This document shows positions 24,730 through 36,500 of a DNA stretch of 64,000 nucleotides, piece by piece. The stretch is taken from NCBI GenBank assembly GCA_013397435.1, contig VZRG01002592.1, forward strand, positions 29,781 through 93,780. Reading direction: 5' to 3'. The position numbers were made by a program, and so were the translations under genes. The notes beneath the pieces were generated by a model, which worked only from the letters and a program-made list of their open reading frames with translations, did not search any database and was not told the origin of the DNA. The stretch is from Erythrocercus mccallii (Eukaryota; Chordata; Aves; Passeriformes; Dicruridae). Numbering within the stretch: position 1 is the first letter of the stretch; every line of letters starts with the position of its first letter.

Positions 24730-25324
24730 TGTCATGGGGTGACTGTATGACCGTGCCCTATATCCCAGTCGTGAATCCCATTTTGTCTAGGTAGCCGCGC
24801 CTCTCCCCCGCTGCTGGGACGGGCGGCTGGTTTGTTTTTTTTTTCTTCCTCCTTTACTTTCGCTTCTGGCTTGCCTGCCGCTGCTGCTTTTTCACTGCTG
24901 CTGCTTAAGCCGCTTTTCCTTTTTCCTTGCTTTTGTTCTTTTTCCCTGCTTTTGTTCTTTTTCTCCTCTTTCTTTATTCCCCCCCCACCTTCCCCCCCTG
25001 AAGACATTGCATTGGCTCCGAGATCAACCCTGGAGAATCCGAGAACCAGGGGGACCCTCGAAGCCAGCAGAAGAAGCTTCTGCGCCCTTCCCCCACACAG
25101 AGACCGGCTCCACGCTCTCCCTATCCCTGGATTCATCTGGGTTGGTTTTTTTCTGTGTTGGGAAGTGTTCTTTTTGGATATTTACTAATAAACAGATTTT
25201 TTCCACTTTTCCCTCCAAGGAAATTCTTCCTGGACCCGGTGGTGGGGGGAGGAGTTTGTGAAGGTCAGTTTCTAGGAGGACTCCTTCTAGAAACTTCCCC
25301 TTAATTTTGTCCCAAACCAGGACA
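24730..25324 (+). mobile_element. Solo LTR of an endogenous retrovirus, class III (ERVL)-like
   Basis: A 595-bp element beginning TGTCATGGGGTGACTGTATG and ending CCAAACCAGGACA, so it has TGT...ACA ends. Perfect 5-bp repeats (GCCAC) flank it. It stands out from its AT-rich surroundings by CpG-bearing, pyrimidine-rich sequence (24780-25140) and a C-run near 24980. AATAAA at 25187-25192 is placed as an LTR polyadenylation signal and sets the plus orientation. No internal retroviral genes adjoin it, so it is a solo LTR. The 134-codon minus-strand and 118-codon plus-strand frames inside it are compositional and not genes. The class is inferred from duplication length; I do not assign a named family. 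Confidence 0.92.
25187..25192 (+). terminator. LTR polyadenylation signal AATAAA
   Basis: AATAAA in the 3' quarter of the solo LTR, followed downstream by pyrimidine- and G/T-rich sequence ('ggtggtggggggagg'). This is the standard arrangement for the end of the R region. Confidence 0.6.
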
Positions 25325-25329
25325 GCCAC
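25325..25329. repeat. Right target-site duplication of solo LTR (GCCAC)
   Basis: Exact copy of 24725-24729, directly after the ACA terminus of the LTR. Confidence 0.88.
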
Positions 25330-26829
25330 TTAGGTCAATTCCTTAGTTTCCTTTGTTGTTCTCTTAATCAAATTGATAAAAATTCTCATGACCTGCTAAA
25401 TAGGTTTGTTAGCTGCCCTGGTCCAGTTGTGACAAAATTTCCCTGCTTTGATGGTTTGGAACTGTTCAGTCTTGGATCTTCCTAGTTTTTCAAATTTTAT
25501 CAACAAACCAAATGGAAGCATTGCCTCTTTTATTCTCCCCATGAATTTTCCAGAGATGAACAGAAACAGAAACTCTTCATTTTGGGTCTGAATATAATTT
25601 TGCTATTTTATGTATATGTCATTTCATTTTTCTGTCCTTAGATCACATAGCTTTTTTTTTCCTTCTTTGTTATTTAAATGAGAAATTGCTCAATTTTGTC
25701 ACTGGGAAAGTCCCTATGTTAATTTCTGACAACCAGCTGGTATTTAGTTTTGGCTGATATGCACTATATTTCTTTAGCTATGCTGAGGTTCAGCATACAT
25801 TAGAAACTAGGACGCAAAAAAAAATCACAAAGAAAAAACAAAATAAAGACTTTCTAGCAAATTCGAAAGGAGAGTTCTAATATTACATGGCATAAATGAC
25901 AATATCTGAAAGCTATTTGTAGTCTCTTAAGCCATTTCTCCTCAAAAAGAAAAAGTCAATCTAAAAATATTAAGAATTAAGAAAAAGTTCCTATTCATCC
26001 AATCTTCAACTTTTTTTTGTTTGTTTTGTTTTCTGTGATGTTTTTAATTGAGATTTTTGCTCCTCAAATGGAAAAAAAATCTCAGTGCTTTCTTTGAGCT
26101 TTATTTCTTTCATGATTTTTTTTCTTCCAGTTTTTCACTTCCCTCTTATCTGTATTGATATTAAGGACGGAAAGTGAGGAAAAATAAATATTAGGAGAGC
26201 ACCAGGGGAAGGAAAATGGAAAGTCACTCATACTCATTATTTTTTTCTTTCAGCAACATATCCAAGATGTCATTCTCTTCACATCACATAGCTCAAAACC
26301 AGAAGGAAGTAAACCATTATTTTAAACACAAAAGACACACCAAAGGTGATGAAAAAGAAAATAGAGTATTTCATTCAATAACCACAAATGCCTAAATGCT
26401 GGAAAGCTATAGATTAACAGCTGTATAACTGGTAGGAAAGATAACACACACCAGCTTAGAACACTCTGGCTGGAGTTTTCAGGGCAAAACCCTTACAGAA
26501 AGATTGTTTCCTTTCTATTTAAACAGTTATTTGTTATTAACCTCCTCTGCACAATGTGGAATCAGTGTCTCTATCTCCTTTGGACTTTTGGACGAGTGTC
26601 AAAGTCGATACTTTGGACATCATCTCCTTCACAGGAACAGGAACAAGCTATGCAAGGAGTCCCTGGGTGTAGGGTTTTGCTTCAAGTGAAGCATTTTGCA
26701 CATCTATCCCTCTGCAACGAGAAGGAGATGTGTTTCTATTTCACTGCTATTTGAAAAGACACTAACTCATAGTGCATTCCCTCTCCCCACCCACCCTTTT
26801 ATCAGGAGAGTGATAGGTTTATTGAGCCA
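25330..26829. other. Unique AT-rich DNA, no gene recognised
   Basis: No repeat family or coding exon identified. Many T and A runs. Confidence 0.5.
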
Positions 26830-26915
26830 CGTTTTCATCTGGTGTAAATTGACATTGCTGCATTGATTCCTGTGGGCCTGCCTTGATTTATGCTAGGTGA
26901 GGATCTGGTCCATTT
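26830..26915. repeat. Possible ancient amniote repeat relic
   Basis: 'tctggtgtaaattgacattgctgcattga' and 'ttgatttatgctaggtgaggatctgg' recall a widespread old amniote interspersed repeat, known to me from turtle and crocodile DNA. The two halves are imperfectly inverted (TCTGGTGTAAAT versus ATTTATGCTAG). The family name is not certain to me. Confidence 0.35.
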
Positions 26916-27841
26916 TCATGATATTTGAACATCAATCCTTGCATCTCCTTCTCCCATCCATAGGCTTTTTCTGTCATGCTTCTGAGAAGAAAACGCAAAT
27001 GAGTTAAGGGGCTGTCACCAGCCCAGGGAAGAATTTGCTATTCTTTCTCTCTGACTAGGGTCTCTCCTGTTAATTTCCATGGCAAGTCCCTCTCAACTTT
27101 CTCCAAAACTTGTCCTCCTGAGGATGTCAGCTCCTGTTGCAGACTGAAACATTAACAGGGGAAGTTATTAGCTATTCTCTTTACATACTGCCTTTCTTTA
27201 TATCTGAATTAATAGAAGTATGAATGCTGGTCATCAAAAGAAATAATGAGTTTTACAAAGTGAAAATGACACTGACAAAAACAAAAGAAATCTGATCTTA
27301 GCAGAGAGGTCCACAGAGAAGAGGAACAAAGAGGTGGAAGATAAAAAAGAAAAATTGAAAACCTAAAAGGAAAAGAAAAGAAAGGGGGAAAGAGAAGAAA
27401 AGAGAAGAAAAGGGATGCTTGGAATGAGAAAGAGCACACTAGATATTCAGCAGAGTTGAAGGCAGTCATGGTGCAGACAGAAGGAAGAGAACTTACCAGA
27501 TTTTAAAAGACATTTTTTCTCCCTCCCCTTTGACTGAATAATATAAATTCATGTTGTTAAACCTTCTGACTGGATGGTCTGCTTGCAAATGTACTTTTGA
27601 TTGTTCCAGGCTGGACAGAAGACCATACACTCGGAAGAAAAATACCACAGAAGCACAATATACATCCACATAAAGCCTGAGCAACCCCCTTTCCCCCTTC
27701 CCCTCACAGTCCAAAATTCATACCCACTGTAGCAGTTAATACCAATGCTGGACATCAGCTGTGCATTTGCTGTGGCAAAACTGCTTCTGTTTGAGGAAGA
27801 AGCACAAGAGCAAAGAGAGCAAAGGAAGAATGAAGAGAGGG
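26916..27841. other. Unique DNA with a purine-rich stretch, no gene recognised
   Basis: Contains an A/G-rich run at 27356-27416. The part at 27500-27760 has mixed composition and several overlapping short minus-strand frames with no protein signature. Confidence 0.45.
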
Positions 27842-27962
27842 GAAAAAAAAACCCAAAACAACCCCTCCCAAAATGAGACTAAAACCAAAAAAAACCCCAC
27901 AAAACAAACAAAACAACAAAACAAAACAAAACCACCGAAAAGACAAACACCAGAAAATCAAC
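27842..27962. repeat. A/C-rich simple tract
   Basis: About 120 bases of AAAC- and AAACCC-like sequence with little else. It is similar in kind to the tract at 14744-14964. Confidence 0.88.
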
Positions 27963-28070
27963 CTGCCAAGCAATCTTTTTGACCCTATCTTTCTTGGTAT
28001 ATAGTTGATGAAGTCTTGTTACAGCTTCCTAAGGAAAGATGCTAGGGATCATTTCTAGTACAGACACATC

Positions 28071-28290
28071 CTTTTTCTTTTTCTTTTTCTTTTTCTTTTT
28101 CTTTTTCTTTTTCTTTTTCTTTTTCTTTTTCTTTTTCTTTTTCTTTTTCTTTTTCTTTTTCTTTTTCTTNTTCTTTTTCTTTTTCTTTTTCTTTTTCTTT
28201 TTCTTTTTCTTTTTCTTTTTCTTTTTCTTTTTCTTTTTCTTTTTCTTTTTCTTTTTCTTTTTCTTCTTTTTCTTTTTCTTTTTCTTTTTC
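28071..28290. repeat. (CTTTTT)n hexanucleotide array
   Basis: About 220 bases of a perfect hexamer, roughly 36 units. There is one unknown base (N) at 28170 and a 3-base phase slip at about 28263. One strand is pure pyrimidine and the other pure purine. The poly-Phe and Glu-Lys frames through it are translations of the array. Confidence 0.98.
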
Positions 28291-28507
28291 CTCCATTCTG
28301 CTGAGAAAAAGCTGAAAAGTGTAAATAATTAATGTGAATAATTTAATTATACTTATGCATCTACTTTCAACAGTTTAAGTAATTGATTTCCTCGGCTTGA
28401 CGCCATACAAGGCTCGTCTTAATGCTTAATTATACCTCTAGTTTACTTGTTTGACACCTGTCTGTCTGCTGTTTCAGGAAGTAGAGGCAGCTAGATTAGC
28501 TGTGCCA

Positions 28508-28745
28508 TAATCATACAATTGTTAGAGTGGAAAAGACCTCTTACAATCATTGGATCCAACCATTAACCCAGCTCTGCCCTGTTACCATGAAATCATGTCT
28601 CCAAGTGCTATATCTACACATTTTCTAAACACTTCAAGGGTTGGTAATTCCACCACTTCCATGGACAGCCTGTTCCAATGCCTGAACACCCTTTCAGTGA
28701 AGAAATGTTTCCTAATATCATTCAAGTTCCTGCTTTGCCACATGT
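28508..28745 (-). mobile_element. CR1 LINE fragment, antisense 3' end
   Basis: Antisense CR1: decayed tail 'aatcatacaattgttagagtggaaaagacc', then 'ccaccacttccatggacagcctgttccaatgcc', 'ctttcagtgaagaaatgtttcctaatatc'. These follow the CR1 3' end in reverse order. About 240 bp, moderately diverged. Confidence 0.93.
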
Positions 28746-30167
28746 CTTCTGGATGGTGATAGCTATGCTGTTTGCTCTCTCTGGTCTGAGTTTCTTTTTA
28801 CCACAAATATCATGGTGGTTTGAGACCTTCTAGGGAAGAAGAGTAAAAATAGTCTAGAAGTGCAAATGTACCACAGGAGGCCCTTGATTTAAGATTGTTT
28901 TATAGAACTAGCAATGACCATTGCACTTCTGAATAATGGGTGTAGTTTGATACTCCTCTGGCAGATTTTATTTACCTCTTTCTTGTCTGCACTATTCAGA
29001 GTGGACATCTCTAACTCATATTTCATTATGTAATTAATTACACCTGAGTCATCTATGTGAAGATCAAAAATGACAATGGAAGATTCCCATGAAAATAGAA
29101 AACTATTGTTTTTGTGCTATCCTGAGATTCTACACTTCCTGTCTTAATATTTTACACCCTTATCCACTTTAGATTGACTCTGGGAACATTTCAAGCAGTG
29201 CAGCATGAAATTTCTGGTTCCTCCCAACTGAGAGTTGATGATGGAAATTCCTTCTGGAGGGCTTTCCATACATAGTTATCTAAATATATGTCTCTGTCTA
29301 TGACACCTTTGACTGCCTCTAAAATCTTCAGCTTGAAAGGTGTCACATTTTAAACTGCAAAACATAGTCTCTGAGTTTTAAATTATGGGTGGATTGTTTG
29401 CCATGGAGAAATAAGAACACACTGCAATATATCTAAATGTTTGAACCTTGAACAAAATTTATGGAAATATACCAATGTGACATTAGAGACATTCAAAGAC
29501 ACTCAGCACTAGCTTTTCCATGACCATGGTTCCTTCGTAATCCTGCTGGGTAATTCAAAGAGGACATTAATGACTCTTGAGGAGGGGTTATTTTGATTTT
29601 TTAAAATTTCTTTTTAAACTCTTCTTCACAAGGTACCAGTTATTTCTTTTTTTCTTAACCTAATAATTAATGTAAATTTGTGTGATATCCTCTTGAGAGT
29701 CACTTACCTTGTATCACAGATGGTCTTTGGGGAATATGGATCTCAGCTGCAGTCCTGTGAAGAAAAACTAAGTGAGCCTCTGTTGTAGAACTGTGATCAA
29801 GACAATCTATAATACAAAGAGAAAGAATCTCAGGACACCTGATACAAGCTGCATAGAATAATGAAATGTGGAAAGGCAAAGTGACTAATGTAAATTATAA
29901 AAAATACACTCTTAAGACTGTTTGATACCTCCCTTTGAAGGTTTCAAATGAAAAGAGATAAAAGCTTGTTGGGAAAGTCTACTTTTCAGTATGACTGATT
30001 TTGAAGAAATAGCTATTTTATTACACTCCATCAAAAACCTTCTTCAGAATTGTTGTCTGAAGTATGTTAAAAAAATTAAAAATCCATAAACCTGCACTCC
30101 TTATATGATGAGGAAATGAACAGGTAAAATTAACTGGGGTTTTAGCAACCACAAATCATTATACTGG
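28746..30167. other. Unique DNA, no gene recognised
   Basis: No recognised repeat or exon. Confidence 0.5.
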
Positions 30168-30234
30168 TAAAAAAAAACCCAAACAAACAATAACAACAAA
30201 AAACCCCAACCAAACAAAAGAACCCAAAAAAACT
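30168..30234. repeat. A/C-rich simple tract
   Basis: Short A-rich stretch with CCC and CAAAC interruptions, of the same type as at 14.8 and 27.9 kb. Confidence 0.85.
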
Positions 30235-31841
30235 AGTGTCCTTTTAATAAATATTGAATTTCTAAGTAACTTTTCAAAATTTTAATATTTTACATAAAAT
30301 ATGACAGGGAGGGATTTTTCTTCATTAAATACACCTTAATAAGCCTAATAAATATTTTTAATACAAATGAAAAAACAGTTTCTATCTGGTTTTGTCTATT
30401 TCAAAACAGAGAAAAAAAAATTGCATAATCACAAACTAATTTGCCTCTGTCCCATGATAAGGCAATGACGCTATAGGAATTCATACCTTTTGGCCCTGTG
30501 TAGGACTCTTTCATCCCCAAGATAAATTGTGTTCATGAAGAACCTATCATTTCATCTCAGAGCAATATGTACTGCACAAACAAGAATTACATTGATGGTT
30601 GCATAGTTCTTCCTTGATTTTGATAGGGTTATTTTCATTTCATTTTAGTTACAACTGAAGAAGCCTTTCACAGGATGTCTTAGTAAGATGTTCACTCTCA
30701 GTTTGCAAATAATGCTCTGGTTTTTTCACTTTTGGTTTGAGTTGAGATCATCAAACAAGGCCAGCACTGACTTCTGACTTACTTCAAGATATATGATAAG
30801 GTATTATGATGTGTCACTTACTTAATCATACTAAAGGGTGTTAATATTTTGTGACATGTCAAGAATGAGGAGGTGCTGTAACTCAGAAGTTGCCTTCTGT
30901 CACAGCTGTCAAGCTACACATGAAATCTAGTCCCTCTGGTAAAATTTATTTTTCTCCCTACTTAATTTAGGACCAGCACTTCAATATGCCATTCCTGTAC
31001 TACCCCAGAGACATAGTGTGTTAATGAAGTTAAGGAAAAGGTTTTTTGGCTTCTATTACATATCACCTGTGAGTTTGGCCACTGAGTTAGTGCATGCTGT
31101 TGTATGCACCAGATCTTTTCCCTCCACCATTTAGACAAATATTCCATTTATCAGTGCAAAAAAATGTTGGCTCTCATATACTTCTCTTGAAACCGAGTTA
31201 CAGATTATACTGACACCATGATTGTCAACATGGCAGAGAAGTACATCCAAGTGTAATAGCTGCATCTCCACAGATGATGAAGCTGTAGCAGAAGTCTTCA
31301 AAATAAAACTGCTACAAAGGGTTATAAATAAAGTTATTGTTCTTCTCCTTAGTACAAGAATCATGGATTAAACAGTGGAATTATTAGGCATTTGAGGAAA
31401 TATATATTTAATTTTTTTCAATTTGGTGTAACTCTTTGGGACAGCCTGTAACAGAAAACAAAAGTATACTTTAGCTAAAAAGCAATCATATTCATTTCCA
31501 AAAAATGTATTTCTTATAAAGCTAAATTGTTGATGAATATCTTTATAAGTCCTATTAGCAAGAACTAATTTCAATAGCATTTTAAGGCAACTTTAGGCAA
31601 TGCAAATGGCTCATCCAACCATTAGGTGCTAATACAATAAAAGGAATACAGAGGCTGCTTTTCCTGGAAAATTATATTTGATAGATGGGAGGACTGAAGG
31701 TACATGATGTATTAATGCTCTTCATTAAAAGATTACCAAAATTTTTCTGGTAAGGTCAGTTCAATTCAGCAAATGTTTTCATGTGGTTAATATGGAAAAT
31801 TTGGTCAACCTACACAGCAGCTCCAGTATGAATGAACTCAG
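30235..31841. other. Unique AT-rich DNA, no gene recognised
   Basis: Short minus-strand frames at 30962-31580 lack protein features. No repeat family seen. Confidence 0.5.
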
Positions 31842-32490
31842 AATCACAGAAAGCTTTGGGTTTGAAGTCAGCTTAAAGATTATCCAATTACAATGCCCCT
31901 GTCATGGGTAGGATCTCTTTCCACTAGACCAAGTTGCTCCAAGCAAATCTCCAGCCTGGCCTTAGACACTTTCAGGAATTTATCATTCACAGCTTCTCTG
32001 GGCAAGCAGTGCCAGGGCTTCACCACCCTCACAGGACAGAATTTATTCCTAATATTTAATCTAAACCACTTTCTTTGAATTTGAACCCATTCCCTTTTGC
32101 CTTGTTACTCCATGTCCTTGTAAAAAGTCCCTCTCCATTGCTCTTATAGCCCCTTTAGGTACTGAAAGGTTCCATAAGTTCTTCCCAGAGACTTCTCCAG
32201 GCTGAACAAAAAAAGTGCTCTCAGCCTGTCTCCCTAGCAGATGTTCTCCAGCCCACAGATCATCTTGGTGGCCTTCTCTCACTCATTCTGTGTCTTTCTT
32301 ATTCTGGAACACTGCCTAGTAAGTACTGAGGCAAAACAAGTTGTTGAACACCTCAGCAATTTCCACCTACCCAGTCCCAGGTAACCATGCCTCCAATTTC
32401 CTTCCAGAAAAGGCCCACATTTTCCCTGGTTTTCCTTTTATTACCAATGTACCTAGAGAAACTTTTCTTGTTGCCCTTGACAGAATACTG
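31842..32490 (-). mobile_element. CR1 LINE fragment, antisense, with large internal deletion
   Basis: The left part (31842 to about 32313) is antisense CR1 3' end: 'gaatcacagaaagctttgggtttgaa', 'ccagcctggccttagacac', 'ccttgttactccatgtccttgta', 'gagacttctccaggctgaac', 'agatcatcttggtggcc'. At about 32315 the sequence jumps to a far-upstream part of CR1 antisense: 'gtactgaggcaaaacaagttg..cacctcagc', 'ggcccacattttccctggttttccttttatt', 'aaacttttcttgttgcccttgac'. In intact CR1 these parts are separated by roughly a kilobase or more of reverse-transcriptase coding sequence, so most of that is deleted. No functional frame remains. Confidence 0.92.
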
Positions 32491-34567
32491 TTCTAACCTT
32501 TACATGTGTTTTAATCTTACTGTAGGTCAAAGAAAAGTCCCAAATCTGTATGTTTTCCTGAAGCTGTCAGGGCATTAGGATATAGTTCCATGTTTTCTTG
32601 TCTACACCCATCTTTCTTCCAAATACATAAAAAAATAATAAAAGGAGGTCAGGGGCCAATTATTATAATCAGTCACCAAGGTCAGAACTAAAAGTAATGG
32701 GATGAAGCTGCAACAAAGGGGAAATTTTAGTTAATGATTAAGACAAACTTTATTAGGATAGCTAGATGAAACAAACTGGCAAGGGAGGTCACATCACTTT
32801 CACTGAGAAGCATTCAAGGGCAGACTTATAGTCATTCTCACAGTAATGTCTTAAGGAAAATTAATTCAGTCTTGCTGTGAAGCACAAGCACAAGACATGA
32901 CACTCACTAGGGTCCCTATTCCGACTCTAATGTTTCAGCTCTGAATCTGTGCAAAAAACCAATTCTCTGTTCCTACAGAAAAAAAGTTTGAGGAGAGAAA
33001 GTTTCTAATGTATATATTGACTAATACTTTGCTTATGCTCTTAACATATCTGAGTGCCACTATTCATAAGAGATTTTAAAGAACATTAACACTTATTCCT
33101 CCCAATATTTATTATTTTTATCCAAACATCTCAAACTTCATTGCAGGCTTTGTGAAGCTCAATTAACCTATCAAATTTCACCACAGGAACATGTGCCCAG
33201 GTGGTTATTGTAACAAAAGCAGCTGTGTCATGAGAATTGATGATTTATTTCGAAATCATAGTAAGTAGCTTGAAGCAGTGCCAAATTCAGGATTGAGTTG
33301 AAAAGGTTGAGTGTGTCAGGGAAAATAGGTGCTATTTTAAAGGCAGATAGACAATTAATAGTGCATCCTTGATCCTCTGGGCCGTGTCCTGAGTGCTAAC
33401 TGAGTTGGGCTTGAAGCAAAAATACGTATGCCTGAGCTCCTCATGGTCACTTTTCTACTTGGTTAAATCTTGGGCCAAACAAAGCATTGCTGACAGTGTA
33501 ATTTCTTTAGCTCTCTGGATAAAGGAAAACCTCTTTCCACAAAGAAAGGCCTAGGAGTTCCTTATATTAATTCCCACATTGTGTCCAAAATCTCTATTTG
33601 AAGTAGGAAAAGAACAGTAAATCCATTTAAAAAATACCCAGAGATGGAAAATCTATCATCATCTTTGGTAAATAGCTCCCACAGTTAACAGTTTTACTGT
33701 TTAAATCTGTACTTTATTTTCAGTTTGAATTTCTGTAGCTTTAACAACTAGCCATTGAACACTGCTGCAACATTGTCCACAATGCTCTTTACATAGATAT
33801 TTACGGACTAATCAAATCTCCACATGTATTTTACCTCTACCGAATCAAATCAAATAAAATATTGAATTTGTGTTGGGATGAGTAAGAAAAAATTATCTGA
33901 AACCTGATGTGAAAAGACTGTACAAAGGAAACAAGGATGAGTAGCAGTTATAGCCAAAAAAATCCTTGCATTAAGCTTCTGTTTGTATAGTCAGCTACAA
34001 TTCTTGTTCTTCCCTGGATTCGTAATGGTACATTTGGTCCCAACTTTTTGCTCAACCTCAGCTTACCAAGTAATCTACAGAGCTGCAAGTCAGTTATCCA
34101 TTCTGCTCATTATTTACTGTTGCACCCAAATTTATGTCATGTAAAAATGCTCTTAGTAAATAATTTTCTGTTTATTTTGTTTTTTCCTCATGTCCTTGTT
34201 AAAACTATTTCATTGTGATAGGTATGAAAAATGACATCACTGGAATTCCAACAAAAGGAGTTTTTGAGGGCTGATTGCACATCTTATGTGATATTTTGGG
34301 ATCCAATACTCAGTCTTTTTTTCAACTGTGCAAAGTAATCTATATTAATTATTCAAACCAAGAGTAATTACTACCTCTTCCACTTATTCTTAGGAAAGTA
34401 TTCTAAACTATTCTTGCAAATAGGTTCTTATAATTGGCCAGCCTTTGTCTGGGATTTTGAAGCTTTTGTCTAAATCAGTCTTTCCAAGTTATAATGACTA
34501 ATGAATTAAAAAATTAATTTAATCTACTTCACATTGTCTGGTAAAAAAATCAGTTATTAGTTTGGAA
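32491..34567. other. Unique AT-rich DNA, no gene recognised
   Basis: A short continuation of CR1 homology past 32490 is possible but unclear. Otherwise no repeat or exon recognised. Confidence 0.48.
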
Positions 34568-34605
34568 GTTCTTTGTTTGGTTTTGGTTTTGGTTTGGTTT
34601 TTTGG
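34568..34605. repeat. G/T-rich simple tract
   Basis: Short run of GGTTTT and GGTTTGG units ending in a G-rich 'tttttgggggcgc' stretch. Confidence 0.75.
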
Positions 34606-34903
34606 GGGCGCAGGGAGGAGTTATGTGACAAATACCTTTTTCCAGAGCTCTTCAAATTACTTTAGTTTCCCAGAACAAGTTAACTGTATATGAGAAGCAT
34701 GAAAAGTGTCAAAGGAAAATTTTATTTTGGCTATTTCACAGCACCAGTAGAAACCAAGGAGAGAGTATTGTAAAACAACAGTTTTGGTAAGCACCAAGGC
34801 TAGACCATATAAAGACAAGGTCTGGCAAATATAGAACTATTTATGTACACTATCCTCAGACCAGGAGAGGGAGAAGTTACTTCCTTCCCTTTCATTGAAA
34901 AAA

Positions 34904-35027
34904 TATTTTTTTGTTGTTTTTTGGTTTTTTGTTTTTTGTTTGGTTGGTTGGTTGGTTGGTTTGGTTTGGTTTTGGTTTGGTTTGTGTTTTTGGTTTTTTT
35001 TGTCTTCTTTTTTGTTTTTTGTTTTTT
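34904..35027. repeat. G/T-rich simple tract abutting CR1
   Basis: TTTTTTGG-, GGTT- and GGTTT-type units for about 120 bases, running directly into the first recognisable CR1 base at about 35028. The long minus-strand frames across 34800-35291 combine this tract with antisense CR1 and are not genes. Confidence 0.9.
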
Positions 35028-35373
35028 CAGCCTGGAGCAGAGGACATGGAGAGGGGATCTTATCACTGTAAGTGTCTGGAGGGAGGGTGTCAAGAGGATG
35101 GATCCAGGTTCTACTGAGTAATGCCAGGCAATGGAATGGCAGAAACTGGCAGATGGGATGTTCCATGTGAATTTGAGGAAGAATCTCTTTAATGTATGCC
35201 TGACTGAGCACTGGAACAGATTGCCCAGAAAGGTTGTGGAGTCTTCTTCCCTGTAGATACTCCAAAGACATCTGGTCACAATCCTGAGCAATGTGCTGTA
35301 GGGGATCCTACTGGAGCAGGAAAGTTGGAGTAGATGAGTTCCAGACCCTCCCTACAATTAGTTCAGTTACGCC
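35028..35373 (+). mobile_element. CR1 LINE fragment, 3' end
   Basis: Sense CR1 from 'cagcctggagcagaggacatgg', through 'gagggagggtgtcaagaggatgg', 'gagcactggaacagattgccca' and 'gttgtggagtcttcttccct', to 'ggagtagatgagttccagaccctccctac'. The final octamer tail is decayed. About 345 bp, 5'-truncated exactly where the G/T tract ends. Confidence 0.95.
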
Positions 35374-36500
35374 AAAAAAAAAGCTGCAGCTCCAAGTCTT
35401 AAATATGTATGTGCAGTAACACTTCGAACAGAACAATTATGCCAAAATTGAACACCAATCAGCAATGTGACAATTGAACCCATTGCTGCAGGTAAAATGC
35501 TGTTGTAAACGTTCAAAAGACAGTGAAGGGAGAGAAGAGGAGGTAAAGAAAGAGTAGATATTCATTTTTATCTCATTAGGATTGATTTAAAGATTGTTTG
35601 GAAGCTACTATCATTTTCATTTTAATATTATTAGGAGATAGCAGCATGTAACAGGCTTTGACACTGAATGCTATGCTTTGCATCGGTTGCAGAAGATGCC
35701 TGGGGAAGCAGAGGGGAGCATGGAGGAATTGATCAGATTCTTTCTTTTTTCATATGGGAGGGAAAAGTTGTGTGACATTTACAAAGTCAACTGTCACCTG
35801 AACAACAGGCTGGAAGACAAGTTCCTACATTTTGTGCTTTATGTCTTATTTTAACCCATACACAACCATTTTTCTTGCTCTGAAGTTCAAAGGGAACACA
35901 CTGCTTAAAATTATGAAAATAAGCTACTTTTACTTATTCATCCATTATCTCTCTCTTTTATCATTCTATCTGTCTTTTATTCAATATTCTACTGCGCTGT
36001 TCTTGCTACCTCAAACCTGTTATCATCATGTTTTCAGGTGAAAGCAAGCATTCGTACCTGGATTTTCACTAACCTATCAGCCTCTAATAAAACCTTGCCA
36101 ATAGTTGTTAAGGTATTTTACAAATAACTCTAATCATGTGATTTGAGATTTATAATGTGTCTTATTTTGAGGGTTTGATTATTATTTTGACAGGGAATCT
36201 GACAAAGAGAGACACAGAATCTACTGACAAGTGTTAAATGGTGTAACAGTCAAACAGGAACTGCTATATCCCAGTCTGGGCTTTGGCACAGTTTATCAGC
36301 ATACAGCAAACCATTTATGTTATTAGTATGGTTTGACTATGTGTTTTTGAGGACACTGCCTTTAAATATTTTTTTTTTCTTTTTTTCCCAGTTGCAGATA
36401 TTTTTTCATCCATTTAATCCTAAATCCCTGAACAACTTGTCCAGTGATAGATCATTAAAGGCTGATCAGGGTGCTTGGGGAAGAAAGGAGGTGAGTAAAG
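35374..36500. other. Unique DNA, no gene recognised
   Basis: No recognised repeat or coding exon. Confidence 0.5.

Noticed and set aside
24732..25329. Overlapping frames of 84-134 codons around the 24.7-kb LTR
   Set aside because: They lie in LTR regulatory sequence on both strands, are low in complexity and match no retroviral protein.
28039..28332. Poly-Phe and Glu-Lys frames
   Set aside because: Pure translation of the hexamer array.
34800..35291. 163- and 144-codon minus-strand frames
   Set aside because: Antisense CR1 plus a Lys/Gln/Thr-rich translation of the G/T tract.
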